Shown here: positions 21,601 to 30,192 of the stretch, in pieces
Numbering within the stretch: the first letter of the stretch is position 1
Layout: every line of letters starts with the position of its first letter
Translations under genes and position numbers: made by a program
Notes under the pieces: generated by a model
Databases searched by the model: none
What the model was told of the DNA's origin: nothing
What the model saw: only the letters and a program-made list of their open reading frames with translations
Source of the DNA: Micromonospora sp. WMMD812
GTDB lineage: Bacteria; Actinomycetota; Actinomycetes; Mycobacteriales; Micromonosporaceae
NCBI RefSeq assembly: GCF_027497215.1
Contig: NZ_CP114904.1
Span: 6,540,501 to 6,604,500, forward strand
Length of the DNA stretch: 64,000 nt
Reading direction: 5' to 3'

Positions 21601-22484
21601 GCGACACCCCGAAGGTCGTCGTCGGCCAGGCCGCGGTCGACCAGCTGCTCGAGGTGCTCGACCTCTCGTCGACCGGCGAGATGGCCTTCCGGGGGGTGAG
21701 CCCCCCGGTCGGCCCGCAGCGGGTCTACGGCGGCCAGGTCGCCGGCCAGGCGCTGGTCGCCGCCGGCCGCACCGTCGACCCGGACCGGTTCGTGCACTCG
21801 CTGCACGGCTACTTCGTCCGCCCCGGCGACCCGGCCGAGCCGATCGACTACCAGGTGGAGAACGTCCGCGACGGCCGGTCCTTCTCGGTCCGCCGGTCGG
21901 TGGCCCTCCAGCACGACAAGCCGATCTTCTTCATGTCGGCCTCGTTCCACCGGGCCGAGGAAGGGCTGGACCACCAGGCGCCGGCGCCGCCGGACGTCCC
22001 GGGGCCGGAGGACGTGCCGACCATGTCCGAGCGGCTCGCCCGCTACCCGGAGCGGCTGGGCATCTGGGGCCAGATCCCTCGACCGATCGACGTCCGCTAC
22101 GTCGGGGAGCCCGGCTGGGTACGCCCCGGCGACCGGCCCGCCGACCCCCACCAGCGGGTGTGGATGCGCATCGACGGCAAGCTGCCGGACGACCCGCTGC
22201 TGCACGCCTGCGCGCTGACGTACGCCTCCGACCTGACCCTGCTCGACTCGGTGCTCTCGGTGCACGGCGAGGTGTGGGGGCCGGGCGGCGTCGTCGGCGC
22301 CAGCCTCGACCACGCCCTGTGGTTCCACCGCCCGTTCCGCGCCGACGAGTGGTTCCTCTACGACTGCTGGAGCCCGTCCGCGTCCGACGCCCGGGGGCTG
22401 GCCACCGGCCGGATGTTCACCACCGACGGCCGGCAGATCGCCAGCGCCGTTCAGGAGGGTCTGCTGCGCCGCGTCGGCGCCTGA
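21597..22484 (+). CDS. tesB: Acyl-CoA thioesterase II
   Basis: Hydrolyses acyl-CoA to free fatty acid and CoA. 295 residues with the double hot-dog fold of TesB. Landmarks: PQRVYGGQVAGQALVAAGRT, FVHSLHGYFVRPGDP, and the second half ALTYASDLTLLDSV with ASLDHALWFHRPFRADEW. The catalytic Asp/Ser-Thr/Gln set maps to ASDLTLL and the Gln near the C-terminus (SAVQEGLLR). GTG 21597 overlaps the pyk stop (GTGA), so it is translated by coupling. Confidence 0.94.
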   Translation: MSDTPKVVVGQAAVDQLLEVLDLSSTGEMAFRGVSPPVGPQRVYGGQVAGQALVAAGRTVDPDRFVHSLHGYFVRPGDPAEPIDYQVENVRDGRSFSVRRSVALQHDKPIFFMSASFHRAEEGLDHQAPAPPDVPGPEDVPTMSERLARYPERLGIWGQIPRPIDVRYVGEPGWVRPGDRPADPHQRVWMRIDGKLPDDPLLHACALTYASDLTLLDSVLSVHGEVWGPGGVVGASLDHALWFHRPFRADEWFLYDCWSPSASDARGLATGRMFTTDGRQIASAVQEGLLRRVGA

Positions 22485-22570
22485 GCCCGACCGCCCCCGC
22501 GCCGCCCGGCCGGGGCGGGGGCGTGATCGATCGGGCGAGGGGCGGCGGGTCGAGCCCCCGACCAGCCGGA

Positions 22571-22576
22571 TAACCT
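22571..22576 (+). promoter_or_regulatory. -10 box of leaderless Rrf2 transcript
   Basis: TAACCT ends seven bases before ATG 22584, and no ribosome-binding site precedes that ATG. This spacing predicts transcription starting at or next to the A of the start codon. Confidence 0.55.
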
Positions 22577-22583
22577 TGCCGGC

Positions 22584-23048
22584 ATGCGTCTCTCCGCGCG
22601 GGTCGACTACGCCCTCCGCGCCGTCGCCGAGCTGGCCGCGACCGCCAGCGGCCCGGGGCGGGGCCGGCCGGTCACCGCCGACCAGATCGCCCGGGCTCAG
22701 GAGATCCCGCCGAAGTTCCTCGAGAGCATCCTGCTGCAGCTGCGCCGCGGCGGCGTCGTGCACGCCCAGCGCGGCCCGGAGGGCGGCTACTGGTTGGCCC
22801 GCCCGGCCGAGGAGATCTCCCTCGCGGAGGTGATCCGCGTGATCGACGGGCCGCTGGCGCACGTGCGGGGGCAGCGGCCGGAGGACCTCGGCTACCACGG
22901 GGCGGCCCGCGCCCTGCAGGAGGTCTGGATCGCGTTGCGGGCCAGCGAGCGGGAGGTCCTGGAACTGGTGACCGTGGCCGACGTGGCCGCCGGCACCCTG
23001 CCCCGTCGGGTCACCGAGCTGGCCGCCGACCCGCGCGCCTGGACCTGA
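22584..23048 (+). CDS. Rrf2 family transcription regulator without cluster cysteines
   Basis: 154 residues. The winged helix is clear: MRLSARVDYALRAVAELA, then QIARAQEIPPKFLESILLQL and GGVVHAQRGPEGGYWLARP. There is no cysteine anywhere in the protein, so it cannot ligate the Fe-S cluster used by IscR, NsrR or RsrR. It is closer in that respect to CymR-like sulphur regulators. The next gene is a TauE/SafE-type exporter with a 25-base dyad in front of it, which fits control of sulphur-compound export (inference). The start appears leaderless. Confidence 0.88.
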   Translation: MRLSARVDYALRAVAELAATASGPGRGRPVTADQIARAQEIPPKFLESILLQLRRGGVVHAQRGPEGGYWLARPAEEISLAEVIRVIDGPLAHVRGQRPEDLGYHGAARALQEVWIALRASEREVLELVTVADVAAGTLPRRVTELAADPRAWT

Positions 23049-23176
23049 GCCGCACGCGCCCGGGTCTGAGCCGCACGCGCCTGGATCTGAGGCCAGCGCC
23101 GCCGCGGAGTTGAACCGCGCGCCCGCACCCGGAACCGTCCCACCCATCGATCGGGCACTTGACCGGAGCCTCCGCG

Positions 23177-23201
23177 TATCGCATTGTCGACCAAGTCGAT
23201 A
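23177..23201. promoter_or_regulatory. 25-bp imperfect palindrome before tauE-like gene
   Basis: Outer arms TATCG and CGATA, with inner TTG and CAA in register, give TATCGNNTTGNNNNNCAANNCGATA. It lies between the Rrf2 gene and the TauE-like gene, 22 bases before the chosen exporter start. Length and symmetry suit a dimeric winged-helix repressor. Confidence 0.55.
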
Positions 23202-23222
23202 GGAGATGCCGAAAAGTCGGGG

Positions 23223-24164
23223 GTGCTCGTGCGGAAGCTGCTGGTCCTCGCCCTGGTCGGACTCGCCGCGCAGCTGGTCGACGGCTCCCTCGGCATGGCG
23301 TACGGGTTGACGTCGTCCAGCCTGCTGCTCGTCGCCGGGATCGCCCCGGCCGCCGCGTCGGCCTCGGTGCACCTCGCCGAGATCGGCACCACGCTCGCCG
23401 CCGGAGTGGCGCACTGGCGATTCGGCAATGTCGACTGGCGGGTGGTCGCCCGGATCGCCGTCCCCGGCGCGCTCGGCGCGTTCGCCGGCGCCACGTTCCT
23501 CAGCTCCATCTCGACCGATTCCGCCGCACCGTGGATGGCCGGAATCCTCTTCGCCCTCGGCGCCTACCTGCTGGTCCGCTTCTCCCGGCCGCTGCGGGCC
23601 GCCGCCGGCGCGGGTCGCCTGCGCGGCCGGTTCCTCGGCCCGCTCGGGCTGGTCGCCGGGTTCGTGGACGCCACCGGCGGCGGGGGCTGGGGACCGGTCG
23701 CCACCCCGGCCCTGCTGGTCTCCGGCCGGATGGAGCCGCGTCGGGTGGTCGGCTCGGTGGACACCGCCGAGTTCGTGGTGGCCGCCGCCGCCAGCGTGGG
23801 CTTCCTGATCGGCCTCGGCACCGAGGGGTTCCTGCTGCCCACCGTCGCCGCGCTGCTCGCCGGTGGGCTGATCGCCGCCCCGGTGGCCGCCTGGCTGGTG
23901 CGGATCGTCCCGGCTCAACTGCTCGGCGCCGCCGTCGGCGGAGTGATCGTGTTGACCAACGCCCGGACCCTGCTGCGCGCCGGTGAGGTCGGCGGGGCGG
24001 GCCGCGGCGTCGTCTACGGGCTGCTCGCCGCCGGGTGGCTGCTCGCCCTGGCGCTCGCGGTGCGGACGCTGCGCCGTACCCGCCGGGCCCGGGCCACCGA
24101 GGCGGCGCTCGCCGCCGACGCCGCGGCGCGGCCACGCCGGCTGCCGCTCGCGGTGGACGCCTGA
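23223..24164 (+). CDS. TauE/SafE family sulphite/organosulphonate exporter
   Basis: About 313 residues with eight or so hydrophobic segments in two repeats. The family repeat motifs are visible: LVDGSLGMAYGLTSSSLLL in the first half and LVAGFVDATGGGGWGPVATP in the second. TauE proteins move sulphite, sulphoacetate or related anions across the inner membrane. The start is uncertain: GTG 23223 or GTG 23229 are in frame, while a TTG at 23184 lies inside the palindrome; none has a strong ribosome-binding site. The C-terminus has a basic cytoplasmic tail (RRTRRARATEAAL). Confidence 0.87.
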   Translation: MLVRKLLVLALVGLAAQLVDGSLGMAYGLTSSSLLLVAGIAPAAASASVHLAEIGTTLAAGVAHWRFGNVDWRVVARIAVPGALGAFAGATFLSSISTDSAAPWMAGILFALGAYLLVRFSRPLRAAAGAGRLRGRFLGPLGLVAGFVDATGGGGWGPVATPALLVSGRMEPRRVVGSVDTAEFVVAAAASVGFLIGLGTEGFLLPTVAALLAGGLIAAPVAAWLVRIVPAQLLGAAVGGVIVLTNARTLLRAGEVGGAGRGVVYGLLAAGWLLALALAVRTLRRTRRARATEAALAADAAARPRRLPLAVDA

Positions 24165-24186
24165 CACGGCGGCGGCAAAAGATCCG

Positions 24187-24249
24187 CTCGGTTCCCTTGA
24201 AATCGCGGTATCGCTTCGGCTGGGACACCCCGACCTCAAGGAACCCGAG
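24187..24249. terminator. Hairpin between convergent TauE-like and decarboxylase genes
   Basis: Arms CTCGGTTCCCTTGA (24187-24200) and TCAAGGAACCCGAG (24236-24249) pair at 12 of 14 positions around a 35-base loop. No T-run follows. The position between two convergent stops suggests a bidirectional terminator or another palindromic repeat element. Confidence 0.5.
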
Positions 24250-24336
24250 TGGACCAACCGACCGGCGTCGCCGGGATACCGCCAACCGGGCGGTGCCCGG
24301 CGCCGATCGGGCGGGCTGCGAAACCGCGTGCGGTGG

Positions 24337-25773
24337 TCAGCCGGCCGCGAGGAGATCGTCGGCGGCGGCGCGGAGCAGCTCCCAGGCCTCGTCCACGTGT
24401 GCCTCGCCGGTGTGCGGTGAGCCGACCGCCAGCCGCAGCGTGTGCCGGCCACCCACCCGGGTGTGCGTCAGGTGCACCCGACCGGTGCCGTTGACCCGCG
24501 CCAACAGCTCGGCGTTGACCTCGTCACCGGCGCGCAGCCGGAAGCAGACCAGGGAGAACGGGTGCGGCGCGGCCAGCTCGAACCGCTCGTCGGCGCGGAC
24601 CCGGTCGGCGAACCGGGCGGCCAGAGCCACGCCCCGCCGGACGTGCGCCCGCAGCCCCTCGACGCCGTACCAACGCAGCACGAACCACAGCTTCAGCGCC
24701 CGGAACCGGCGTCCGAGCGGCACCTGCCAGTCCCGGTAGTCGATCACCGCGCCGGACTCGGTCGCCGCGTTGCGCAGGAACTCCGGCATCACGGTCAGCG
24801 CCTCGATCAACTCGCCCCGGTCGGCGACCCAGAACGCGTCGCAGTCGAAGCCGGTGAGCAGCCACTTGTGCGGGTCGAAGCAGTACGAGTCGGCGAACTC
24901 CAGCCCCACGTGCGACCAGCGCAGCTCCGGGCAGACCGCCGCCGCGCCGGCGTACGCGGCGTCCACGTGCAGCCAGATCCCGAACTCGGCGCAGATCGCC
25001 CCGATCTCCGGCAGCGGGTCGACGGCGGTGGTGGAGGTGGTGCCGATGGTGGCGACCACGATCGCCGGCACGTCGCCGGCCGCACGGTCCGCCTCGATGG
25101 CCGCGCGCAGCGCGTCCGGACGCATCGCCTGGGCGTGCGGGTCGACCTCGACGGCTCGGACCCCGTCGGTGCCCAGCCCGGCGATCCGGGCCGCCTTCTC
25201 GATCGAGGAGTGCCCGTGCGTGGAGGTGTACGCCCGGTAACGCCGGTCGACGCCGGCCTCGCGCCACCGGCCGCCGCTGGCCCGGTGCAACGCGGCGAGG
25301 GTGGCGACCAGGGTCGCCGAGGAGGCCGAGTCCTGGATGACCCCGCCACCGCGGGTGTCCGACCGGAACCGCTGCGGCAGGTCGAGCAGCCCGGCGAGCC
25401 AGTCCAGCATCGCCGTCTCCAGCTCGGTGCACGCCGGGCCGGTCGCCCACAGCATGCCCTGCACCCCCAGCCCGGAACTGACCAGGTCGCCCAGCACGCT
25501 CGGGCCCGAGGTGTTGGCCGGGAAGTAGCCGAAGAAGCCGGGGTGCTGCCAGTGGGTCAGCCGCGGCGCGACCAGCGCGTCCAGGTCGGCGAGGACCGCC
25601 TCGACCGGCTCACCGGCTGCGGTGGGGCCGGCCGGCAGGGCCGCGGCCAGCGCGGCGGGCGGGTCGGACGACACCACGGGCCGCTGCCCGAGCGTCGACC
25701 AGTAGTCGGCGATCCAGTCCACCACGGCGTACCCGGCCCGCCGGAACTCCTCGGGATCCATGTGCTCAGCCAC
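24337..25773 (-). CDS. PLP-dependent aromatic-L-amino-acid decarboxylase-like enzyme
   Basis: 478 residues, group II PLP decarboxylase, full length for the AADC/DOPA decarboxylase family. Landmarks: THWQHPGFFGYFPANTS (substrate pocket), TSTHGHSSIEKAA, LHVDAAYAGAA, and the cofactor lysine at about 303 in FDPHKWLLTGFDC. The C-terminal domain contains HTRVGGRHTLRLAVGSP. It would convert an aromatic amino acid to its amine plus CO2; the exact substrate cannot be read. GTG 25773 or ATG 25761 could start it. It is convergent with the TauE-like gene. Confidence 0.92.
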   Translation of the reverse strand: MAEHMDPEEFRRAGYAVVDWIADYWSTLGQRPVVSSDPPAALAAALPAGPTAAGEPVEAVLADLDALVAPRLTHWQHPGFFGYFPANTSGPSVLGDLVSSGLGVQGMLWATGPACTELETAMLDWLAGLLDLPQRFRSDTRGGGVIQDSASSATLVATLAALHRASGGRWREAGVDRRYRAYTSTHGHSSIEKAARIAGLGTDGVRAVEVDPHAQAMRPDALRAAIEADRAAGDVPAIVVATIGTTSTTAVDPLPEIGAICAEFGIWLHVDAAYAGAAAVCPELRWSHVGLEFADSYCFDPHKWLLTGFDCDAFWVADRGELIEALTVMPEFLRNAATESGAVIDYRDWQVPLGRRFRALKLWFVLRWYGVEGLRAHVRRGVALAARFADRVRADERFELAAPHPFSLVCFRLRAGDEVNAELLARVNGTGRVHLTHTRVGGRHTLRLAVGSPHTGEAHVDEAWELLRAAADDLLAAG

Positions 25774-25892
25774 CCGTGGAGTCGATCAACAAACCGGCCG
25801 GGTGGCAAGGGGAGCGCTCGTGCCGGGGCCGGCGGCAGGCACCGGGCCGCAGCCGCGGAATCCGCTCAGCTCCGGCCCGGTGCGCCACACCG

Positions 25893-25926
25893 CGGCATTC
25901 CCGACCCGTCCCGACCGGGAATGCCG
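25893..25926. terminator. Perfect 10-bp inverted repeat between decarboxylase and oxidoreductase
   Basis: CGGCATTCCC (25893-25902) and GGGAATGCCG (25917-25926) are exact complements around a 14-base loop. It sits downstream of the flavin oxidoreductase stop (minus strand) and upstream of the decarboxylase start, so it could be a terminator for the former or an operator for the latter. Confidence 0.5.
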
Positions 25927-25995
25927 TACCACCACCGGAATCAACGGTAGGCAGCGTCCGGGTCGCGGGGGTGACGCCCGCGTGAAGATCGTGTT

Positions 25996-27006
25996 TCAGG
26001 CGCTGCGGCGCAGGCCACCCGCGACCTGCTCGGCGATCAGCTGGTACGACCGCACCCGGTCCGCCACGTCGTAGACCAGGGTGGTGACCATCAGCTCGTC
26101 CGCGCCGGTGCGCGCCAGCAGGTCGGTGAGCTGCCGCCGTACCGTGTCCGGGGAGCCCATCGCCTGGCCCTCCCGGCGCTGCGCCACGAACTCCCGCTCG
26201 ACCTCCGTGTACGGGTAGGCCGCCGCCTCCTCGGGTGTGGCGAGGGGCCCCGGCCGCCCCGACCGCAGCTTGAGGAAGGAGAGCCCGGCCGGCCCGGCCA
26301 GCCACTCCGCCCGCTCGTCGGTGTCCGCGCAGACGGCGTTGACCGCCACCATCGCGTACGGCTTGTCCAGCCAGCGCGACGGCCGGAAGCTCTGCCGGTA
26401 GAGGGTGAGGGCGGGCAGCGTGTTCTGCGCGCTGAAGTGGTGCGCGAAGGAGAACGGCAGGCCGAGCAGGCCGGCCAACTGGGCGCTGAAGCCGCTGGAG
26501 CCGAGCAGCCAGACCGCCGGCTGCTGGCCGAGCCCGGGGGTGGCCGTGATCGGGCCGGGCTCCTCGCCGCTGAAGTAGTTCATCAGGTCGGTCAGCTCGC
26601 GCGGGAAGCCCTCAGCCGACAACCCCTCCATCGTCCGGCGCAGCGCCAGCGCCGTCACCTGGTCGGTGCCGGGCGCGCGCCCGATGCCCAGGTCGATGCG
26701 GCCCGGATGCAGCGCCTCCAGGGTGCCGAACTGCTCGGCCACCACCAGCGGCGCGTGGTTCGGCAGCATCACGCCACCCGACCCGAGCCGGATCGTCGAG
26801 GTCGCCGCCGCGAGGTGCGCGATCAGCACCGCCGGGGCGGAGCTGGCGATGCCCGGCATGTTGTGGTGCTCGGCGACCCAGAACCGGTGGTAGCCCAGCT
26901 CCTCGGTGCGCCGGGCCAGCTCGGTGGTGTGCCGCAGCGCCTCGCCGGCGGTGGCGCCGGTGGCGACCGGAGCAAGATCAAGAACAGAGAGCGGTACGTC
27001 GATCAC
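25996..27006 (-). CDS. LLM-class flavin-dependent oxidoreductase
   Basis: About 336 residues, bacterial luciferase-like TIM barrel using FMN or F420. Landmarks: [13 protein letters not shown] start, [51 protein letters not shown], and the C-terminal [11 protein letters not shown]. These match the subfamily with a MsnO8/YhbW-type start. GTG 27006 fits homologue N-termini; GTG 27021 is in frame upstream. It is followed in the same direction by nothing but the 25893 hairpin, so it is probably monocistronic. Confidence 0.92.
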   Translation of the reverse strand: MIDVPLSVLDLAPVATGATAGEALRHTTELARRTEELGYHRFWVAEHHNMPGIASSAPAVLIAHLAAATSTIRLGSGGVMLPNHAPLVVAEQFGTLEALHPGRIDLGIGRAPGTDQVTALALRRTMEGLSAEGFPRELTDLMNYFSGEEPGPITATPGLGQQPAVWLLGSSGFSAQLAGLLGLPFSFAHHFSAQNTLPALTLYRQSFRPSRWLDKPYAMVAVNAVCADTDERAEWLAGPAGLSFLKLRSGRPGPLATPEEAAAYPYTEVEREFVAQRREGQAMGSPDTVRRQLTDLLARTGADELMVTTLVYDVADRVRSYQLIAEQVAGGLRRSA

Positions 27007-27052
27007 ACGCCACGCCAACACCGCCCGCGCCGGATTTCTTCCCGCACGCGAT

Positions 27053-27532
27053 TCACCCCACGCCGCGAGCCTGCTCGAAGATCAGGCTGGTCTGGGTGTG
27101 CTGCACCGCCGGATCCACCGCCAGATGGTCGAGCACGAAGTCGCGCAGCGCGTCCGCCGACGCCGCCCGCACGTGCAGCACGTAGTCCTCCGCGCCCGCC
27201 ACGTGGAACACCGACACCACCCCGGGCAGCCGCACCGAGCGGGCCCGGAACGCGTCCACCGCCGGCCGCTCGTGCTCCCGCAACCGCACCGAGACCAGCG
27301 CCTGCAACGGCAACCCCAGCGCACCCGGGTCGACGTCGGCGTGGAAGCCCCGAATCGCCCCGCACTCCCGCAGCACCCGGGTGCGGGCCAGACAGGTCGA
27401 CGGCGCCACCCCGACCCGCTCGGCGAGGGCGTTGTTCGGCAGCCGGCCGTCCGCGGCCAACTCGGTGAGGATCGCGCGGTCGACATCGTCGAGCGCCGGC
27501 AACGGCCGCACATCATTCGACACAGGGGGCAT
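27053..27532 (-). CDS. Lrp/AsnC family regulator
   Basis: 159 residues. N-terminal helix-turn-helix [20 protein letters not shown] then [22 protein letters not shown]-terminal RAM ligand domain with [20 protein letters not shown]. Lrp-type proteins sense amino acids through the RAM domain. ATG 27532 has AAGGA upstream at the right distance. It is divergent from a PLP-dependent Cys/Met lyase-type gene, the same arrangement as mdeR-mdeA in Pseudomonas, which suggests methionine or cysteine-linked control (inference). Confidence 0.93.
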   Translation of the reverse strand: MPPVSNDVRPLPALDDVDRAILTELAADGRLPNNALAERVGVAPSTCLARTRVLRECGAIRGFHADVDPGALGLPLQALVSVRLREHERPAVDAFRARSVRLPGVVSVFHVAGAEDYVLHVRAASADALRDFVLDHLAVDPAVQHTQTSLIFEQARGVG

Positions 27533-27596
27533 GCGGACATCCTTCACCGAATCCGCCCGCTGATCCAGCGGGATTCACAGAATGATGTTCGGATGT

Positions 27597-27606
27597 ATTG
27601 CGCAAT
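27597..27606. promoter_or_regulatory. ATTGCGCAAT palindrome in Lrp/lyase divergent promoter
   Basis: A perfect 10-bp palindrome in a locally AT-rich stretch, 65 bases before the Lrp start and 29 bases before the lyase ATG. The position is right for an Lrp/AsnC dimer site controlling one or both genes. Confidence 0.5.
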
Positions 27607-27634
27607 GGCAGCCGGTTGTTCGACGCTTCCGGCC

Positions 27635-28798
27635 ATGACGACGACCGTGGACACCCGAGCCGTACACGCCGGCCGCGACGACCTGAATGCCCTCGGGGTC
27701 CACGTGCCGCCCATCGACCTCTCCACCACCAACCCCCTGCCGTCGGTGTCCGACGGCGGCGACGCCTACGAGAACCTCGCCACCGGCGGCACGCTCACTC
27801 CCGGCGACAGCGCGGTCTACCAACGGCTCTGGAACCCCACCGTGGCGCGCTTCGAAACCGCGCTCGCCGACCTCGAAGGCACCGCCGCGGCCGTCGCCTT
27901 CGCCAGCGGCATGGCCGCCCTCACCGCCACCCTCCTCGCCGCCACCCGCGACGGCCGCCGCCACGTCGTCGCCGTCCGCCCCCTCTACGGCGGCACCGAC
28001 CACGTGCTCGCCACCGGGCTGCTCTGCACCACCGTCACCTGGGCCCACCCCGACGAGGTCGCCGCCGCCGTCCGCCCCGACACCGCCCTGGTCATCGTCG
28101 AGACCCCGGCCAACCCCACCCTCGACCTCGTCGACATCGCCGCCATCGCCCGCGCCGCCGGCGAGGTGCCCCTGTTGGTCGACAACACCGTCGCCACCCC
28201 GGTCCTCCAGCAACCGGCCCAACACGGCGCCACGCTCGTCCTGCACAGCGCCACCAAGAGCATCGGCGGCCACGGCGACGTCCTCGCCGGCGCCGTCGCC
28301 TGCGACGCCGACTGGGCCACCCGGCTCCGCCAGGTCCGCGCGGTCACCGGCGCGATCCTGCACCCGCTCGGCGCGTACCTCCTGCACCGCGGCCTCCAGA
28401 CCCTGCCGGTCCGGGTCCGCGCGCAGCAGGCCGGCGCGGAGAAGCTCGCCGCCTGGCTCGCCGACCACCACGCCGTCGCCCGGGTCCACCACCCCTCCCG
28501 GCACGACCCCGCCGGCCTGGTCGGCCGCCAGATGTCCGGCACCGGCAGCCTGCTCGCCATCGAGGTACGCGGCGGCGCGCCGGCCGCCGCCACCGTGGCC
28601 GGCGCCTGCCGCCTCATCACCCACGCCGTGTCGCTCGGCGGCGTGGACACCCTCATCCAGCACCCTGCCTCGCTCACCCACCGCCCCGTCGAGGGCGACG
28701 CGAAGCCGGTCGGCGGCCTGCTGCGCATCTCGGTCGGCCTGGAGGACCCGGAGGACCTGCGCGCCGACCTGGCCCAGGCGCTTGACCGGATCGGCTGA
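27635..28798 (+). CDS. Cystathionine gamma-lyase / Cys-Met metabolism PLP enzyme
   Basis: 387 residues, trans-sulphuration family. Landmarks: TRAVHAGR start, YQRLWNPTVARFE, AFASGMAAL, PLYGGTDH, DNTVATPVLQQP, and the cofactor lysine at about 208 in SATKSIGGHGDV. C-terminal SLGGVDTLIQHPASLTH is the usual substrate-carboxylate region. It could be a cystathionine gamma-lyase, gamma-synthase or methionine gamma-lyase; the family is certain, the reaction is not. I chose ATG 27635; ATG 27593 would add MYCAMAAGCSTLPA, which no homologue pattern supports. Divergent Lrp regulator. Confidence 0.9.
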   Translation: MTTTVDTRAVHAGRDDLNALGVHVPPIDLSTTNPLPSVSDGGDAYENLATGGTLTPGDSAVYQRLWNPTVARFETALADLEGTAAAVAFASGMAALTATLLAATRDGRRHVVAVRPLYGGTDHVLATGLLCTTVTWAHPDEVAAAVRPDTALVIVETPANPTLDLVDIAAIARAAGEVPLLVDNTVATPVLQQPAQHGATLVLHSATKSIGGHGDVLAGAVACDADWATRLRQVRAVTGAILHPLGAYLLHRGLQTLPVRVRAQQAGAEKLAAWLADHHAVARVHHPSRHDPAGLVGRQMSGTGSLLAIEVRGGAPAAATVAGACRLITHAVSLGGVDTLIQHPASLTHRPVEGDAKPVGGLLRISVGLEDPEDLRADLAQALDRIG

Positions 28799-28843
28799 CC
28801 GCCGCCCCGCGGCTCGTCGCCCGGCGTCGTCCGTGGCCCGGCG

Positions 28844-29494
28844 TCAGCTCAGGTCGCGGTTCGCCAGCACCCGCCGGGGCGAGCCCTCCCGCGCCACCCG
28901 CAGCATCGCCCGACCGAGCCGATCGGTCGTGGTCACCTGGTTCGGGAAGAGCCGACGCAGCAACGGAAACAGCGGGCGGGTCACCGCGTACCCCAGCCGG
29001 TACCAGCGCGTCTTCGACACCACCCCGTACGTCGGCTGGATGAACCCGGGCCGGGCCGCGTAGCCGTTGGGCAGCAGCTCCAGCACGGCGTTCTCGGCAC
29101 GCCCCTTGACCCGCGCCCACATCACCCGGCCCGCACCGGAGGAGTCGGTGCCGACACCGGACACGTAGACGAACGTCGCCGCCGGGCTCACCTCGGCCAG
29201 CAGCCGGGCCGCCGCGAGTGGATAGTCGTAGCTGATCCGGGTGTACGCGGCCTCGTCCAGCCCCCACGACGAGACGCCGAGGCAGTAGAAGCACGCGTCC
29301 ACCCCGGTCACCTCCTCGCGCACCCCGCCCAGGTCACCGACGTCGGGCAGCGTGATCTCGCGCAACTTCGGGTGCTTCCGGCCGGTCGGCGTCCGCCCGA
29401 CCACCAGCACCTCCGTCACGTCCTCGGCGAGCAGGCACTCGCGGAGCACACCCTGCCCGACCATGCCGGTCGCGCCGAAGACCACCACCCTCAC
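28844..29494 (-). CDS. NAD(P)-binding Rossmann epimerase-like protein
   Basis: 216 residues. Starts with the Rossmann signature VVVFGATGMVGQGVLRECL, continues with GVDACFYCLGVSS and FVYVSGVGTDSSGAGRVMW, and keeps a K in VKGRAENAVLE. This is the short atypical NAD(P)-binding group (YybE/oxidoreductase HTATIP2-like), often with unknown substrate. GTG 29494 follows AAGGGGG. It starts 14 bases after the TetR stop, so tetR and this gene form an operon. Confidence 0.88.
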   Translation of the reverse strand: MRVVVFGATGMVGQGVLRECLLAEDVTEVLVVGRTPTGRKHPKLREITLPDVGDLGGVREEVTGVDACFYCLGVSSWGLDEAAYTRISYDYPLAAARLLAEVSPAATFVYVSGVGTDSSGAGRVMWARVKGRAENAVLELLPNGYAARPGFIQPTYGVVSKTRWYRLGYAVTRPLFPLLRRLFPNQVTTTDRLGRAMLRVAREGSPRRVLANRDLS

Positions 29495-29508
29495 CGGGCT
29501 GCCCCCTT

Positions 29509-30090
29509 CTACTGACGCCCGGTCGCCCTGGCGTCCGCCTCGACGAGCCGGGCGACCGCGTCGGTCACCGTGTGACGCCGCCGGCGCAGCCCTTCCGCAC
29601 CGTCAGTCGGTGCCAGCTCGGCCGAACCGAGCAGCGACAGGCCGACCACCAGCAGCAGCAACTCCTCCGCCGGATAGCGGTCGGGCAGGCGGCCGGCGCG
29701 CTGCGCCGCCGCGATCGCCGACGCCTTGTCCGCGTTCGACGACGCCACCGCCGGCGGCAGTGCCGCCACCCCGCCGCGCTCGAGCGAGTGCCAGAGCATC
29801 AGCCGCAGCGCCTGCGGATGGGTCTGGTTACGGTCGAAGAGCCGCCCGGCGTACCCCGGCAGGTCGTCCGTGTCGATCGGCACCTCCGCGACGGTGCTCA
29901 CCACCAGCGCGTCGAAGACCGCGTCGAAGAGCTGGTCCTTGTTGCCGAAGTAGGCGTAGATCATCGCCTTGTTCGCGCCCGCCGCCGCGGCGATCCGGTC
30001 CACTCGTGCTCCGGCGATGCCCCGTTCGGCGAACTCGGCGGCGGCGGCGGCCAGCAGCCGGCGCCGGGTGTCCTCCGCGTCCCGTGCCAT
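29509..30090 (-). CDS. TetR family regulator
   Basis: 193 residues. Helix-turn-helix RRRLLAAAAAEFAERG, GARVDRIAAAAGANKAMIYAYF; the rest is helical. ATG 30090 has no ribosome-binding site but TACGCT ends six bases upstream, so it looks leaderless, with TTGCAA 17 bases further up as -35. That promoter overlaps an AACCAGTCAGTTGC site repeated before the divergent SDR gene, so the protein probably represses both transcripts. Confidence 0.92.
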   Translation of the reverse strand: MARDAEDTRRRLLAAAAAEFAERGIAGARVDRIAAAAGANKAMIYAYFGNKDQLFDAVFDALVVSTVAEVPIDTDDLPGYAGRLFDRNQTHPQALRLMLWHSLERGGVAALPPAVASSNADKASAIAAAQRAGRLPDRYPAEELLLLVVGLSLLGSAELAPTDGAEGLRRRRHTVTDAVARLVEADARATGRQ

Positions 30091-30109
30091 GCGGAGAGCG
30101 TAGCCCACT

Positions 30110-30176
30110 AACCAGTCAGTTGCATCGCGGTGCCACGCCGTGCTTCACTGGCAGAGCCAACCAACCAGTCAGTTGC
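30110..30176. promoter_or_regulatory. Paired TetR operators between tetR-epimerase and SDR genes
   Basis: AACCAGTCAGTTGC occurs twice on the + strand, at 30110-30123 and 30163-30176. The 53-bp spacing is close to five DNA turns. One copy overlaps the tetR promoter, the other lies 17 bases before the SDR start. Confidence 0.75.
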
Positions 30177-30192
30177 TATCCAGGGAGTGACG

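Noticed and set aside
23206..23300. ATG 23206 as start of the TauE-like gene, with AGGAG next to it
   Set aside because: The ribosome-binding site is good but the frame is wrong: it gives a Cys/Ser-rich peptide, not the TauE helices.
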